From Geminicoccaceae bacterium (GTDB lineage: Bacteria; Pseudomonadota; Alphaproteobacteria; Geminicoccales; Geminicoccaceae), in assembly GCA_020446285.1 (NCBI GenBank), contig JAGREZ010000159.1, forward strand, positions 1-10,397: DNA of 10,397 bases, given 5' to 3'. The position numbers and the translations under genes are program-made. Positions 1 to 6,448 of this stretch are shown here, one piece after another (the first letter of the stretch is position 1; every line of letters begins with the position of its first letter). The notes under the pieces are model-generated. The model was not told the DNA's origin and ran no database searches. It saw nothing but the letters and a program-made list of their open reading frames with translations.

Positions 1-36
1 ATGGTCGATGTGAAGAAATTCGAGATCATCCCCTGA
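1..36 (+). CDS. C-terminal tail of a plus-strand gene cut by the window edge
   Basis: Frame 1 is open from the first base and ends at TGA 34-36, giving the last 11 residues, ending KKFEIIP. Nine of the eleven sense codons end in G or C, which matches the coding bias of accepted genes nearby. It would converge with the FkbM-type gene on the other strand and overlap its stop by 11 bp. The piece is too short to identify. It could also be chance, because any 33-base stretch is often open. Confidence 0.35.
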   Translation: MVDVKKFEIIP

Positions 37-1009
37 TCGGGACTTCGTCGGCGAATGGCATCGATGGGCCATGGCCGGCATCGGATGAAGGCGGCGGGTG
101 GCCGGTGACGGTTCGGGGTTCGAAGAGGAGCCATGTCATCTTGGCGCTGCGGCCTTCGGAGCAGGCGAGCCAGCGGTCGTTTTCGGGGAGATGGTCGAGT
201 TCGGGGAACTGTGCCGGATTGCGTCCGCGGTGGGGAATTTCGCTGATCTCGAAGTGGCGGGCGGCGCGGTCGTGCAGATCGCGGCGGTGGGAGGTGTCGA
301 AGTCGTGTCGATGGTCGTGCAGTTCGACCACGACGACCGCCTCGCGCAACCGTTCCAGGGCGATGTCGTCGAGCAGTTCGAATTCCTCGCCCTCGATGTC
401 GATCAGCACCACCGAATCGGCGAGGATTCCATCCTCGATGTCGAGCAGGGTCCGGCTGTTGGCGGCGCCGTCGATGTGGATCCGCTCGGTGACGCCATTT
501 GCCCGCGCGCATTCGGCGATCACCGCCCGGCCTTCCATCGAGGCCTCGAAGCACAGGCATCTGAGGGCGTGGCCGGTGGCGAGCAGGCCCACGGCAAAAT
601 AGCCGTCGCCGGCGCCGATATCGATGAAATGCCGTCGTCGGGCCAGTTCGCGGACGAGGATTTCGAGCACATCCTGTTCGTAGAGACCCAGCAGCATGGG
701 CGCGCGGTCCTGGGTCGACCACCAGCTTCGTTCGGGCAGGATCATGCCGCGAAACGGGCCGTAGCTCACCCGCCACTGGAAGGCCCGCGCCAGTTCCAGT
801 GCCAGCGCCCGGCGGCGGCCCTCGACATCCTCGACCAGCCGCAGGCGCGCCAGCGTCCATGTCAATGCCTCGCGCATGGCGTCCGGTGCACCACGGCGCC
901 GGTACAGCGCCCCGAATTTTCGCACTCTGTTCGATATCAAGACAATGGTCTCCGACCCTTGCGGTCGTACGAAATCACCTGAAAAAATCAGCAAGGTCGG
1001 CCCGGACAT
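26..1009 (-). CDS. FkbM-family SAM-dependent methyltransferase
   Basis: A 327-residue protein with a class I methyltransferase fold, predicted to methylate a hydroxyl or related group on a small molecule or glycan; the substrate cannot be told. The SAM-binding motif I is FIDIGAGDGYFAVG at about 128-141. The acidic end of strand 2 is FEAS at 154-157. The FkbM-type VLIDIEGEEFELL block is at 201-213, followed by a hydrophobic strand and ELHDHRHD at about 229-236. The N-terminal 100 residues are basic and helical and lie outside the core domain. The start is uncertain. ATG 1009 has an AAGGAGG element, but 19 nt away, and the first twenty codons are richer in A/T than the rest. A TTG at 938-940 has GGAG 9 nt upstream and would drop 23 residues. 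The gene lies 51 bp downstream of the hydantoinase B-type gene on the same strand and may be co-transcribed with it. Confidence 0.85.
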   Translation of the reverse strand: MSGPTLLIFSGDFVRPQGSETIVLISNRVRKFGALYRRRGAPDAMREALTWTLARLRLVEDVEGRRRALALELARAFQWRVSYGPFRGMILPERSWWSTQDRAPMLLGLYEQDVLEILVRELARRRHFIDIGAGDGYFAVGLLATGHALRCLCFEASMEGRAVIAECARANGVTERIHIDGAANSRTLLDIEDGILADSVVLIDIEGEEFELLDDIALERLREAVVVVELHDHRHDFDTSHRRDLHDRAARHFEISEIPHRGRNPAQFPELDHLPENDRWLACSEGRSAKMTWLLFEPRTVTGHPPPSSDAGHGPSMPFADEVPIRG

Positions 1010-1060
1010 TATGCAACCGGACGGCTGACCTCCTTGGAGGGTATCATGCGGATCCCTGCG

Positions 1061-2692
1061 TCAAGCGCTGTGGCCGTAATCACATTTCGCGCGTTTGGCG
1101 GAAATGTAACCGTCGCGCAGATCGGCCTCGATCGCCTGCGGGTCGCGTTTCGCCGGATCGCCATAGCCGCCGCCGCCGGGAAGATCGATGCGGACCACGG
1201 TGCCGGCGGCGAGCATCTCGCTGGTCTTGGCGCGGACCGTCCGGTCGGCGGAGACATGCAGGATGCCGCCCGCTCCGGACGACCCGCCAGCGAGTCCCGG
1301 TGCGGGATGATCGATCCGGTCGTAGAGGCCGGAAAAGAGGAACGGCTCGTCCATGGCGACGGAGAATTCGAAGGTCTGGCCGAGGCCGCCGCGCCATTGC
1401 CCGGCACCGCCGGAATCGGGGCGGAGTTCCCGGCGGGAGAAGATGACGGGGGCGAGATTTTCCATGACCTCGACAGGGACTCCGGCGATGCCGCTCGGAT
1501 AGGCGGTGGCGCTCAGGCCGTCCTGACCGTGGAGGGCACCGGTGCCGCCGGCGGCGAACCAGGTGAACGAGAACTGCTCGCCCGTGCGCGGATCGCGGCC
1601 GGCGAGATGGGTGTCCCAGAGCGCATCGAAGCCCGGCGCCATGACCTTGTCGGGCAGGGCCTTCGCCAGGGCGCCCATGATCGCCGAGGGGACGAAATGG
1701 CCGACGAGATGACGGCCGCCGACGGGGCGCGGGCGCTCTGCGTTGAGGATGCAGCCTTCGGGCGCATTCATGGACACCGGGCGGAAGCTGCCCTCATTGT
1801 TGGGCACATCCGGGGAGATGGCGCACTTGATGCCGTAATTGGTGTAGGCGAGCGTGTAGTTGGCGCAGACATTGATGCCGTGGCCGACGCTTTTCGACGT
1901 ACCGGCATAGTCGACGAGGATGCGGTCGCCGCGGATGCGGACGCAGGTCTCGATGGTGATGGGCTCGTCGAAACCGTCGATGACGAGCCCGAACGGGTAG
2001 TCGCCGTCGGCAAGCGCCTCGATGCGCGCGCGCATGGCCCTTTCCGAGCGGTCGATGATCTCGTCGGCGAGTTCCTCGATATCGTCGAGGCCGAGTTCGT
2101 CCATGAAGGAGAGCAACTGGCGACCGCCCACCTCGTTGCCGGTGATCTGTGAATGCAGGTCGCCCATGACCTCGAGCGGTGTCCGCACATTGGCCTCGAT
2201 CAGATCGAAGATCGGCTGGACCGGCCGGCCGGCTTCGCAGAGCTTCATGATCGGGATCAGCAGCCCCTCCTCGAATACCGAGCGGCTGTCGGCGGACAGA
2301 CCACGCCCGCCGATGTCGAGCGCGTGACAGCAGCTGGCGAAGAAGGCCACCGCACGGCCCTGCCTGAACACCGGTGTGACGATGGTGATGTCGTTGAGCT
2401 GACCGGCGACGAGCCATGGATCGTTGGTGATGAGCACGTCGCCGGGCGCGAGCGTGTCTACCGGGAACCGCTTGAGGAAATGGCCCATGGCGGTGGCCAT
2501 CGAATTGATGTGGCCGGGTGTGCCGGTGACCGCCTGGGCGACCATGCGTCCGCGCCGGTCGAAGACGCCGGCGGAGAGGTCGCCGGCTTCGCGCACGATG
2601 GAGGTGAAGGAGGAACGGATGAGTGCCGCCGCCTGTTCGTTGACGGTGGCCACCAGCCTGTTCCACATGATGTCGAGTGTGATCGCGTCCAT
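1061..2692 (-). CDS. hyuB: Hydantoinase B/oxoprolinase family protein (HyuB-type subunit)
   Basis: A 543-residue protein that matches the hydantoinase B family along its whole length. Known members form ATP-dependent N-methylhydantoinase, 5-oxoprolinase or acetone/acetophenone carboxylase-type complexes with a HyuA subunit. Visible landmarks are an N-terminus close to family consensus (DAITLDIMWNRL), GTPGHINSM at about 57-65, TNDPW at 89-93, HALDIGGRG at 123-131, SGGAGQWRGGLGQ at about 427-439 and PGGGGYGDP at 505-513 near the C-terminus. Length is normal for the family. The start at 2692 is the most upstream possible: the frame reads ATG-CCC-TAG-TCC-ATG, so a stop lies two codons before it. 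No clear Shine-Dalgarno is visible. No hyuA gene is adjacent: upstream is a 394-bp gap and then an unrelated divergent gene. The substrate is therefore unassigned, and the symbol marks the family only. Confidence 0.93.
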   Translation of the reverse strand: MDAITLDIMWNRLVATVNEQAAALIRSSFTSIVREAGDLSAGVFDRRGRMVAQAVTGTPGHINSMATAMGHFLKRFPVDTLAPGDVLITNDPWLVAGQLNDITIVTPVFRQGRAVAFFASCCHALDIGGRGLSADSRSVFEEGLLIPIMKLCEAGRPVQPIFDLIEANVRTPLEVMGDLHSQITGNEVGGRQLLSFMDELGLDDIEELADEIIDRSERAMRARIEALADGDYPFGLVIDGFDEPITIETCVRIRGDRILVDYAGTSKSVGHGINVCANYTLAYTNYGIKCAISPDVPNNEGSFRPVSMNAPEGCILNAERPRPVGGRHLVGHFVPSAIMGALAKALPDKVMAPGFDALWDTHLAGRDPRTGEQFSFTWFAAGGTGALHGQDGLSATAYPSGIAGVPVEVMENLAPVIFSRRELRPDSGGAGQWRGGLGQTFEFSVAMDEPFLFSGLYDRIDHPAPGLAGGSSGAGGILHVSADRTVRAKTSEMLAAGTVVRIDLPGGGGYGDPAKRDPQAIEADLRDGYISAKRAKCDYGHSA

Positions 2693-2775
2693 GGACTAGG
2701 GCATGGGGCCGAAGGGTGGTCGCTGTCAATATACGGGTTCGATGACGATGGGCGTGGCCCGTCGTACCATTTGCG

Positions 2776-2811
2776 TCGCGAAGTAAGCAAAAGAACAACG
2801 CTCCTTCGCGA
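2776..2811. repeat. 8-bp inverted repeat in the leader of the hydantoinase B gene
   Basis: TCGCGAAG at 2776-2783 is matched by its exact reverse complement CTTCGCGA at 2804-2811, with a 20-nt loop. A leftward transcript starting in the AT-rich core would carry this as a leader hairpin about 85 nt before the hydantoinase B start. The right arm overlaps a second palindrome, GCGAATTCGC at 2808-2817. The role is unknown; it could be an operator or an RNA hairpin, or chance. Confidence 0.4.
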
Positions 2812-2847
2812 ATTCGCTCATTGAAATTCATCAAAAAACTCAAGAAT

Positions 2848-2864
2848 TATTGTGAAATACAATA
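2848..2864. promoter_or_regulatory. Operator-like 17-bp palindrome
   Basis: TATTGTGAAATACAATA is a perfect inverted repeat with 6-bp arms (TATTGT/ACAATA) and a 5-bp centre. Its inner part fits the loose T-N11-A pattern of LysR-type regulator sites, but many other dimeric regulators bind sites of this size. It sits in the AT-rich core, 156 bp from the hydantoinase B-type start and about 220 bp from the divergent hypothetical gene. No regulator gene adjoins it. Confidence 0.4.
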
Positions 2865-2880
2865 TCCAGTAATGGATTAT

Positions 2881-2993
2881 CTTTACAAATCATTTTCAAG
2901 CTATATTCATGTATGTCGAGATGTCGTGCAGATGTCTATGTCGGGAACGTCCGGTTTTCCGGCCTTTATCTGTGTTGTGTCATTTTTGTAAAG
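2881..2993. repeat. 9-bp inverted repeat flanking a 95-bp AT-rich segment
   Basis: CTTTACAAA at 2881-2889 and its exact reverse complement TTTGTAAAG at 2985-2993 stand 95 bp apart. The two arms could be paired protein-binding half-sites at a looping distance, or chance matches in AT-rich DNA. There is no gene or transposase between them, so I do not read them as insertion-element ends. Confidence 0.25.
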
Positions 2994-3086
2994 AAGGATG
3001 TCACCTCGTGATCGCATCTGGCAATTCGCTGTTTCATCCGGCACGGTTCGACAGGCGGCCTCTTGCGGCGGTGCGGGCGGCCGGAC

Positions 3087-3482
3087 ATGATGAATGAAAA
3101 CGACACGGCGGACCGTGACAGCGACGAGCGCGCGGGGATCGTCGCTTTCGCCCGGCTCGGTTTCGGCCTGAGCGGGCTCCGGGGCTTCCTCAAGCCGCAG
3201 CCGCTTTCCGGCGACAACCAGAACGAGCCCCTCGACGATGGCATTCTCCCGCTTGCGGCGGATTCCGGGCGTCTGCGCAGGCTCGCCGCCCATCTGCGCA
3301 CGATCAGGGCCGTCGATGGCGAGATGGAAATCTTCATCCACAACTGGGCGCGAACGATGGAACAGATCGCGACCGAGATGGAAGTCCTTGGAGATCGTCT
3401 GCCGCTGATCGACGAATCCCGGGACTCCGGCCAATCCACCGGCAGGAATGGCACCGATCCACGGCCCCGCCGCCCGTCATGA
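3087..3482 (+). CDS. Hypothetical protein, 131 residues, uncharacterised
   Basis: I do not recognise this family. Coding is supported by a strong run of G/C-ending codons in this frame. The competing minus-strand frames over the same bases give low-complexity arginine- and proline-rich products. The protein begins with an acidic, polar stretch (MMNENDTADRDSDE), then a short glycine- and leucine-rich segment (about 18-36). A long helix-forming region follows at about 60-105, with hydrophobic residues spaced as in an amphipathic or coiled-coil helix and a central IFIHNWARTMEQI. A polar, basic tail ends in DPRPRRPS. There is no signal peptide and no convincing membrane span. ATG 3087 or 3090 is the likely start; a TTG at 3063 would add eight residues, and no strong Shine-Dalgarno separates them. 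Its stop codon directly abuts that of the convergent flavin reductase fusion gene. Confidence 0.6.
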   Translation: MMNENDTADRDSDERAGIVAFARLGFGLSGLRGFLKPQPLSGDNQNEPLDDGILPLAADSGRLRRLAAHLRTIRAVDGEMEIFIHNWARTMEQIATEMEVLGDRLPLIDESRDSGQSTGRNGTDPRPRRPS

Positions 3483-4646
3483 GCCGTTGGTGACGAGGCG
3501 GCGGCAGATGTCCGTGAACGCGGCGGCCATCCGGCCCGGTGTCCGGTCGCGCCGGCGGGCGAGGACGAGGCGGCCCGGTCCGGGTATGCCGACGAGCGGC
3601 CGGCAGACGAGGGTTCGTCCGTCACTGGTCCGGTTGCCCGCGGGCCGGGTCGCGAACAGGCCGAAGCCGAAGCCGTAGCCGACGAGGCCGCGCACCATTT
3701 CCACCGATGAACTCCGGCATGCGACACTGGGCTCCAGCCCGGCGTCGCGAAAGAGCGACAGGAAGTAATCGCGACCGGGCGACAGGTCGAGCATGACGAG
3801 CGGCTTGCCGGCGAGGTCGGCGAGTGTGAGTTCCTCCCTGCCGGCGAGAGGATCGTCCCCGGCCATCAGGACATGGACCCGCAGGTCGTGCAGCGGGGTG
3901 GAATGGAATTCGTCGGCGAGGTCGAAATCATGGAGCATGGCGAGTTCGATCTCGCCCGAGCGCAGGCATTCGAGCAGCCGCTGCTGATCGCCCTCGACCA
4001 GATGCATGTCGAACGCGCCGCAATCTTCCTGCAGGCGGGCGAGCATGGCGGGGACGAGTGGCGGACCGAATGTCGCAAGGCAGCCGAGGCGGAGTTCGCG
4101 TTCGCCATCGCCATCGCTGTCACCCGGGCGGGTGGAATCCGCGAGGAGCCGCGTCGGCGAGCCATAGGCGCGGTTGGCATAGATCAGCGCCCGGCCGCCC
4201 GTTGCGGTCACGGTCTCCTCGACCGCGCCGAAGAAGACATGATGCGTGCCGACCTTCATGTGCCGGTCGAGGCGGCAGTGAAAGGCGACCAGTGCGTCAC
4301 GGACGCGGGGGGTGCCGTTCTTCGACTGGACCCATTCGCACGCCGAGAAGCGGTCGCCGTCCGGCGTCTTCAGGCGTCCGGCAAAGACATCCGAGATGTA
4401 GGACTGGTCGTCACGCAGGAGATTGACGCAGAAGCGGCCGTTGCCGATGATCGCCCGCGATGCGCGGCTGGCGTGATGGATGCAGACCAGAAGCGAGGGC
4501 TGCGGCGTGTCGGCCGAGACCGAGGACATGGCTGACACGGTGATGCCCGCGCGGCCGTCCGGCCCGTCGGTGGTCACGATGTTCACCGAGGTTGCGGCGA
4601 GACTCATGCCGTCGATGAAACGCTGTCTAGCCTGCTGTGCCGTCAT
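3477..4646 (-). CDS. Flavin reductase domain fused to a LysR-type substrate-binding domain
   Basis: A 389-residue protein with two domains. Residues 1 to about 165 match short-chain flavin reductases (HpaC/RutF-like), which use NAD(P)H to make reduced FMN or FAD for partner monooxygenases. Seen here are GITVSAMSSVSADTPQPSLLVCI-type flavin contacts at about 34-56, GRFCVNLL at 70-77 and GTHHVFFGAVEE at 133-144. Residues about 183-389 match the effector-binding half of LysR regulators: LRLGCLATFGPPLVP at 185-199, GEIELAMLHD at 231-240, a DDPLAGREELTLADLAGKPL stretch near 264-283, and GLVGYGFGFGL at 320-330. The helix-turn-helix that normally precedes this half in LysR proteins is absent. Start 4646 is well supported by GAGAGG just upstream; an ATG at 4709 would add 21 atypical residues. 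No monooxygenase gene is adjacent. The C-terminal half may sense an aromatic or acidic effector and control the reductase; that is inference. Confidence 0.9.
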   Translation of the reverse strand: MTAQQARQRFIDGMSLAATSVNIVTTDGPDGRAGITVSAMSSVSADTPQPSLLVCIHHASRASRAIIGNGRFCVNLLRDDQSYISDVFAGRLKTPDGDRFSACEWVQSKNGTPRVRDALVAFHCRLDRHMKVGTHHVFFGAVEETVTATGGRALIYANRAYGSPTRLLADSTRPGDSDGDGERELRLGCLATFGPPLVPAMLARLQEDCGAFDMHLVEGDQQRLLECLRSGEIELAMLHDFDLADEFHSTPLHDLRVHVLMAGDDPLAGREELTLADLAGKPLVMLDLSPGRDYFLSLFRDAGLEPSVACRSSSVEMVRGLVGYGFGFGLFATRPAGNRTSDGRTLVCRPLVGIPGPGRLVLARRRDRTPGRMAAAFTDICRRLVTNGS

Positions 4647-4827
4647 CGCTCCTCTCTTGGTCGCGCCGCCCGCGCCGATACCTGGGACTAGGTAGCAGAG
4701 CGATGGCATTCAGGCACCATACTGCATTACGGGACATCAAGATCGGGTGACGGCCTGCGCTATCGTCTTGCCGCGGGCAAAACGGTCTGCAACTCTTTGA
4801 CATCGAGCCTCGTCGCGGATCCCATGG

Positions 4828-5598
4828 ATGGTGCAATCGCAGTTGATCGCAACGATCGAGAAGGCGGCGCTGTTCGCCTGGCCGCCTGTGGAGACCGCCT
4901 TTTTCCGGGGCTGGCTCCTGCGCGGCGGCGGTGGCCATTCGCGCCGGCTGAATTCGGCGGCCACGCTGGATTTCGAGGGAGGCGATGGCGATGGCGCATC
5001 GCTCGCGAGAGCCGTGGCGCATGTCGAACGCTGGTACGGCGAGCGGGGCGCTCCCCCCTGTTTCCATCTGTGCGACCGGGTCCGTCCGCAGGGACTGGAC
5101 CCGTATCTGGAGGCGCGCGGCTATGACCGTCTCACCGACACGAACGTCATGCTGGCCGCCATCGACCCGCACATGGTCTGCCGGCATGCCGTCGAACTCG
5201 AGGGACGGGCGACAGCACTCGCCATGAACGCGCTTTGCGATCCGCTCTGGTCCTCCACCGTCCGCGCTGCCCGCGCCGCCGTCATCTCCCGGATCGCCCG
5301 TCCGATCGTCATCGCCGTGGTCACGATCGACGGTGCGCCCCGCGCCGGCGGGCTCTGTGTGGTCGATGGCGAGCTCGCCGGCATCTTCTCGGTCCGCAGC
5401 GATCCGCGCTTTCGCCGGCGAGGCCTTGCACGGTCCGTCATGGCGCGGCTGGCCGTCTGGGCGCATGGCATGGGCGCGCGACGGTTCTATCTTCAGGTCG
5501 AGGACGACAATGCGCCGGCGCTCGGGCTCTATCGCTCGCTCGGCTTTGCGACCGTCTATCGCTATCACTATCGCCAGCTCGGCGAGGGCAGGGCATGA
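4828..5598 (+). CDS. GNAT-family N-acetyltransferase
   Basis: A 256-residue cytoplasmic acetyltransferase that should transfer the acetyl group of acetyl-CoA to an unknown acceptor. The C-terminal third carries the acetyl-CoA site: a strand ending FSVRSDPRFRRRGLARSV (about 187-204) gives the pyrophosphate-binding R-R-G-L-A loop at 197-201. It is followed by a helix, the strand RRFYLQVEDDN and the typical NAPALGLYRSLGF motif at 228-240, with Tyr235 at the usual general-acid position. The N-terminal half has FFRGWLLRGGGGHSRRLNS at 25-43, a form seen in two-lobed GNAT proteins of this size. ATG 4828 has only a weak ribosome binding site. The stop TGA overlaps the ATG of the next gene (ATGA, 5595-5598), so the two are translationally coupled. 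It diverges from the flavin reductase fusion gene across 181 bp. Confidence 0.9.
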   Translation: MVQSQLIATIEKAALFAWPPVETAFFRGWLLRGGGGHSRRLNSAATLDFEGGDGDGASLARAVAHVERWYGERGAPPCFHLCDRVRPQGLDPYLEARGYDRLTDTNVMLAAIDPHMVCRHAVELEGRATALAMNALCDPLWSSTVRAARAAVISRIARPIVIAVVTIDGAPRAGGLCVVDGELAGIFSVRSDPRFRRRGLARSVMARLAVWAHGMGARRFYLQVEDDNAPALGLYRSLGFATVYRYHYRQLGEGRA

Positions 5599-6413
5599 GC
5601 GTCCGCCGGCTCGTTCCTCTCGCCGCCCTGCTGTTCCCGTTCCTGTCCGCCGCTGCCGGAGCACAGGATGCGCCCGCCGTTCCCCTCGAGGCTTCCGCGC
5701 GCTACGAGGTTCGCTGGTCCGGCTTCACGGTAGGCGAGATCGCCCTGACGCTGAAGGATGACCTGCAATCGCGGGAACTCGGCCTGGAGGCGCGGACATC
5801 CGGCATGCTGGACTGGATCGTGGCCTTTCGTTCCCTGATCGAAAGCCGGGCGGTCAGGCGCGATGGCGATGGGGCGATCGTCGAGACACGGTTTCACGCC
5901 GCGCGCTGGATGGATGACGAAGAACAGGCCTGGTCGATGCTGTTCGGCGAAAAGGGTGAACTGATCGAAAGCGACATTCCGGCCGAGGTCACCGCCGAAC
6001 GCGAGGCGGTGCCGCCGCATCTCCGCCGCGGCCCCGATCCGCTGGCGCTCGCGGGCGATCTCATTGCCCTCGCCGGCCCGGACATGCGCATCGAACGGTC
6101 GAGCTTCGATGGCAAGCGCGCGGTTTCGCTCGTCCTTTCCTGTGCAGGGGACAGGGAGGCGGTCGCATCCCTTCCCGATTTGCCGCCAGCGCCCGCGCTC
6201 GCCTGCGATCTCGACGGCGAGCTTCTCGCCGGCGCGTCGAAACGCTGGGCCACGGAACATGGGGACGAGGAAGGCGAGCGGGATCGCGGGGTGGAGATCT
6301 GGCTCAGCGACGCGCTCCTGCCCGGCCGTCACCTGCCGGTGCTCGCCCATGGACAGAGTCGCTGGGGCATCGTCGTCGCCCGCCTCGTGGAGTTCTCCCT
6401 GACATCACCCTGA
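5595..6413 (+). CDS. Exported DUF3108 domain-containing protein
   Basis: A 272-residue protein with a clear Sec signal peptide: MSVRR, a hydrophobic core LVPLAALLFPFLSAAAGA, and likely cleavage after AGA at about residue 23. The mature part starts with the DUF3108 pattern YEVRWSGFTVGEIALTL at about 38-54, followed by alternating beta-strand-like segments including the family's MLDWIVAFRSLIESR region at 71-85. Its function is unknown; family members are small periplasmic or envelope beta-rich proteins. A pair of cysteines (about 183 and 204) could form a disulphide in the periplasm. ATG 5595 has a GAGGGCAGGG ribosome binding site inside the end of the GNAT gene and overlaps it by 4 bp. The pair is a two-gene operon. 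The downstream end lies against a strong inverted repeat shared with the convergent RibD-like gene. Confidence 0.9.
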   Translation: MSVRRLVPLAALLFPFLSAAAGAQDAPAVPLEASARYEVRWSGFTVGEIALTLKDDLQSRELGLEARTSGMLDWIVAFRSLIESRAVRRDGDGAIVETRFHAARWMDDEEQAWSMLFGEKGELIESDIPAEVTAEREAVPPHLRRGPDPLALAGDLIALAGPDMRIERSSFDGKRAVSLVLSCAGDREAVASLPDLPPAPALACDLDGELLAGASKRWATEHGDEEGERDRGVEIWLSDALLPGRHLPVLAHGQSRWGIVVARLVEFSLTSP

Positions 6414-6448
6414 CCCGGCCCCGACCGTCTTCCGACAGTTCCTTCTTT

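Larger units (their letters stand above)
2693..3086. other. 394-bp divergent intergenic region with an AT-rich core
   Basis: No convincing gene lies between the hydantoinase B-type gene (leftward) and the 131-residue hypothetical gene (rightward). The core, about 2818-2995, is much richer in A/T than the rest of the window, as expected of a regulatory region serving one or both genes. It holds an operator-like palindrome at 2848-2864, an 8-bp inverted repeat at 2776-2783/2804-2811, a GCGAATTCGC palindrome at 2808-2817, a 9-bp inverted repeat at 2881-2889/2985-2993 and a small CCGG-TTTT-CCGG hairpin near 2951-2962. I could not place a -35/-10 pair with confidence on either strand. A plus-strand reading frame at 2909-3097 has poor codon bias and no ribosome binding site, so it is not called. 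Confidence 0.6.

Noticed and set aside
98..982. Long plus-strand frame (294 codons) opposite the FkbM-type gene
   Set aside because: It is the complement of a gene with clear methyltransferase motifs, and its own product shows no recognisable domain. Long antisense frames are common in high-GC DNA.
1034..2152. 372-codon plus-strand frame opposite the hydantoinase B-type gene
   Set aside because: The opposite strand encodes a full-length, well-conserved family protein; this product is low-complexity and rich in Ala, Asp, Glu and Gly.
1794..2843. 349-codon minus-strand frame starting upstream of the hydantoinase B gene
   Set aside because: Beyond its first 40 codons it is an Arg/His-rich out-of-frame reading of the hydantoinase B gene.
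2881..2993. Inverted repeat arms read as ends of a miniature mobile element
   Set aside because: Arms are only 9 bp, there is no target-site duplication that I can see, and AT-rich DNA gives such matches by chance.
2909..3097. 62-codon plus-strand frame with several cysteines
   Set aside because: No ribosome binding site, third codon positions lack the GC bias of neighbouring genes, and it overlaps the start of the better-supported 131-residue gene.
4797..4802. TTGACA as the -35 of a promoter for the GNAT gene
   Set aside because: A consensus -35 hexamer, but no acceptable -10 lies 16-18 nt downstream, and that position already reaches the start codon.
4627..5664. 345-codon minus-strand frame opposite the GNAT gene
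   Set aside because: It runs antisense to clear GNAT motifs and overlaps the start of the flavin reductase fusion; the product is rich in Arg, Asp and Gly without a domain.
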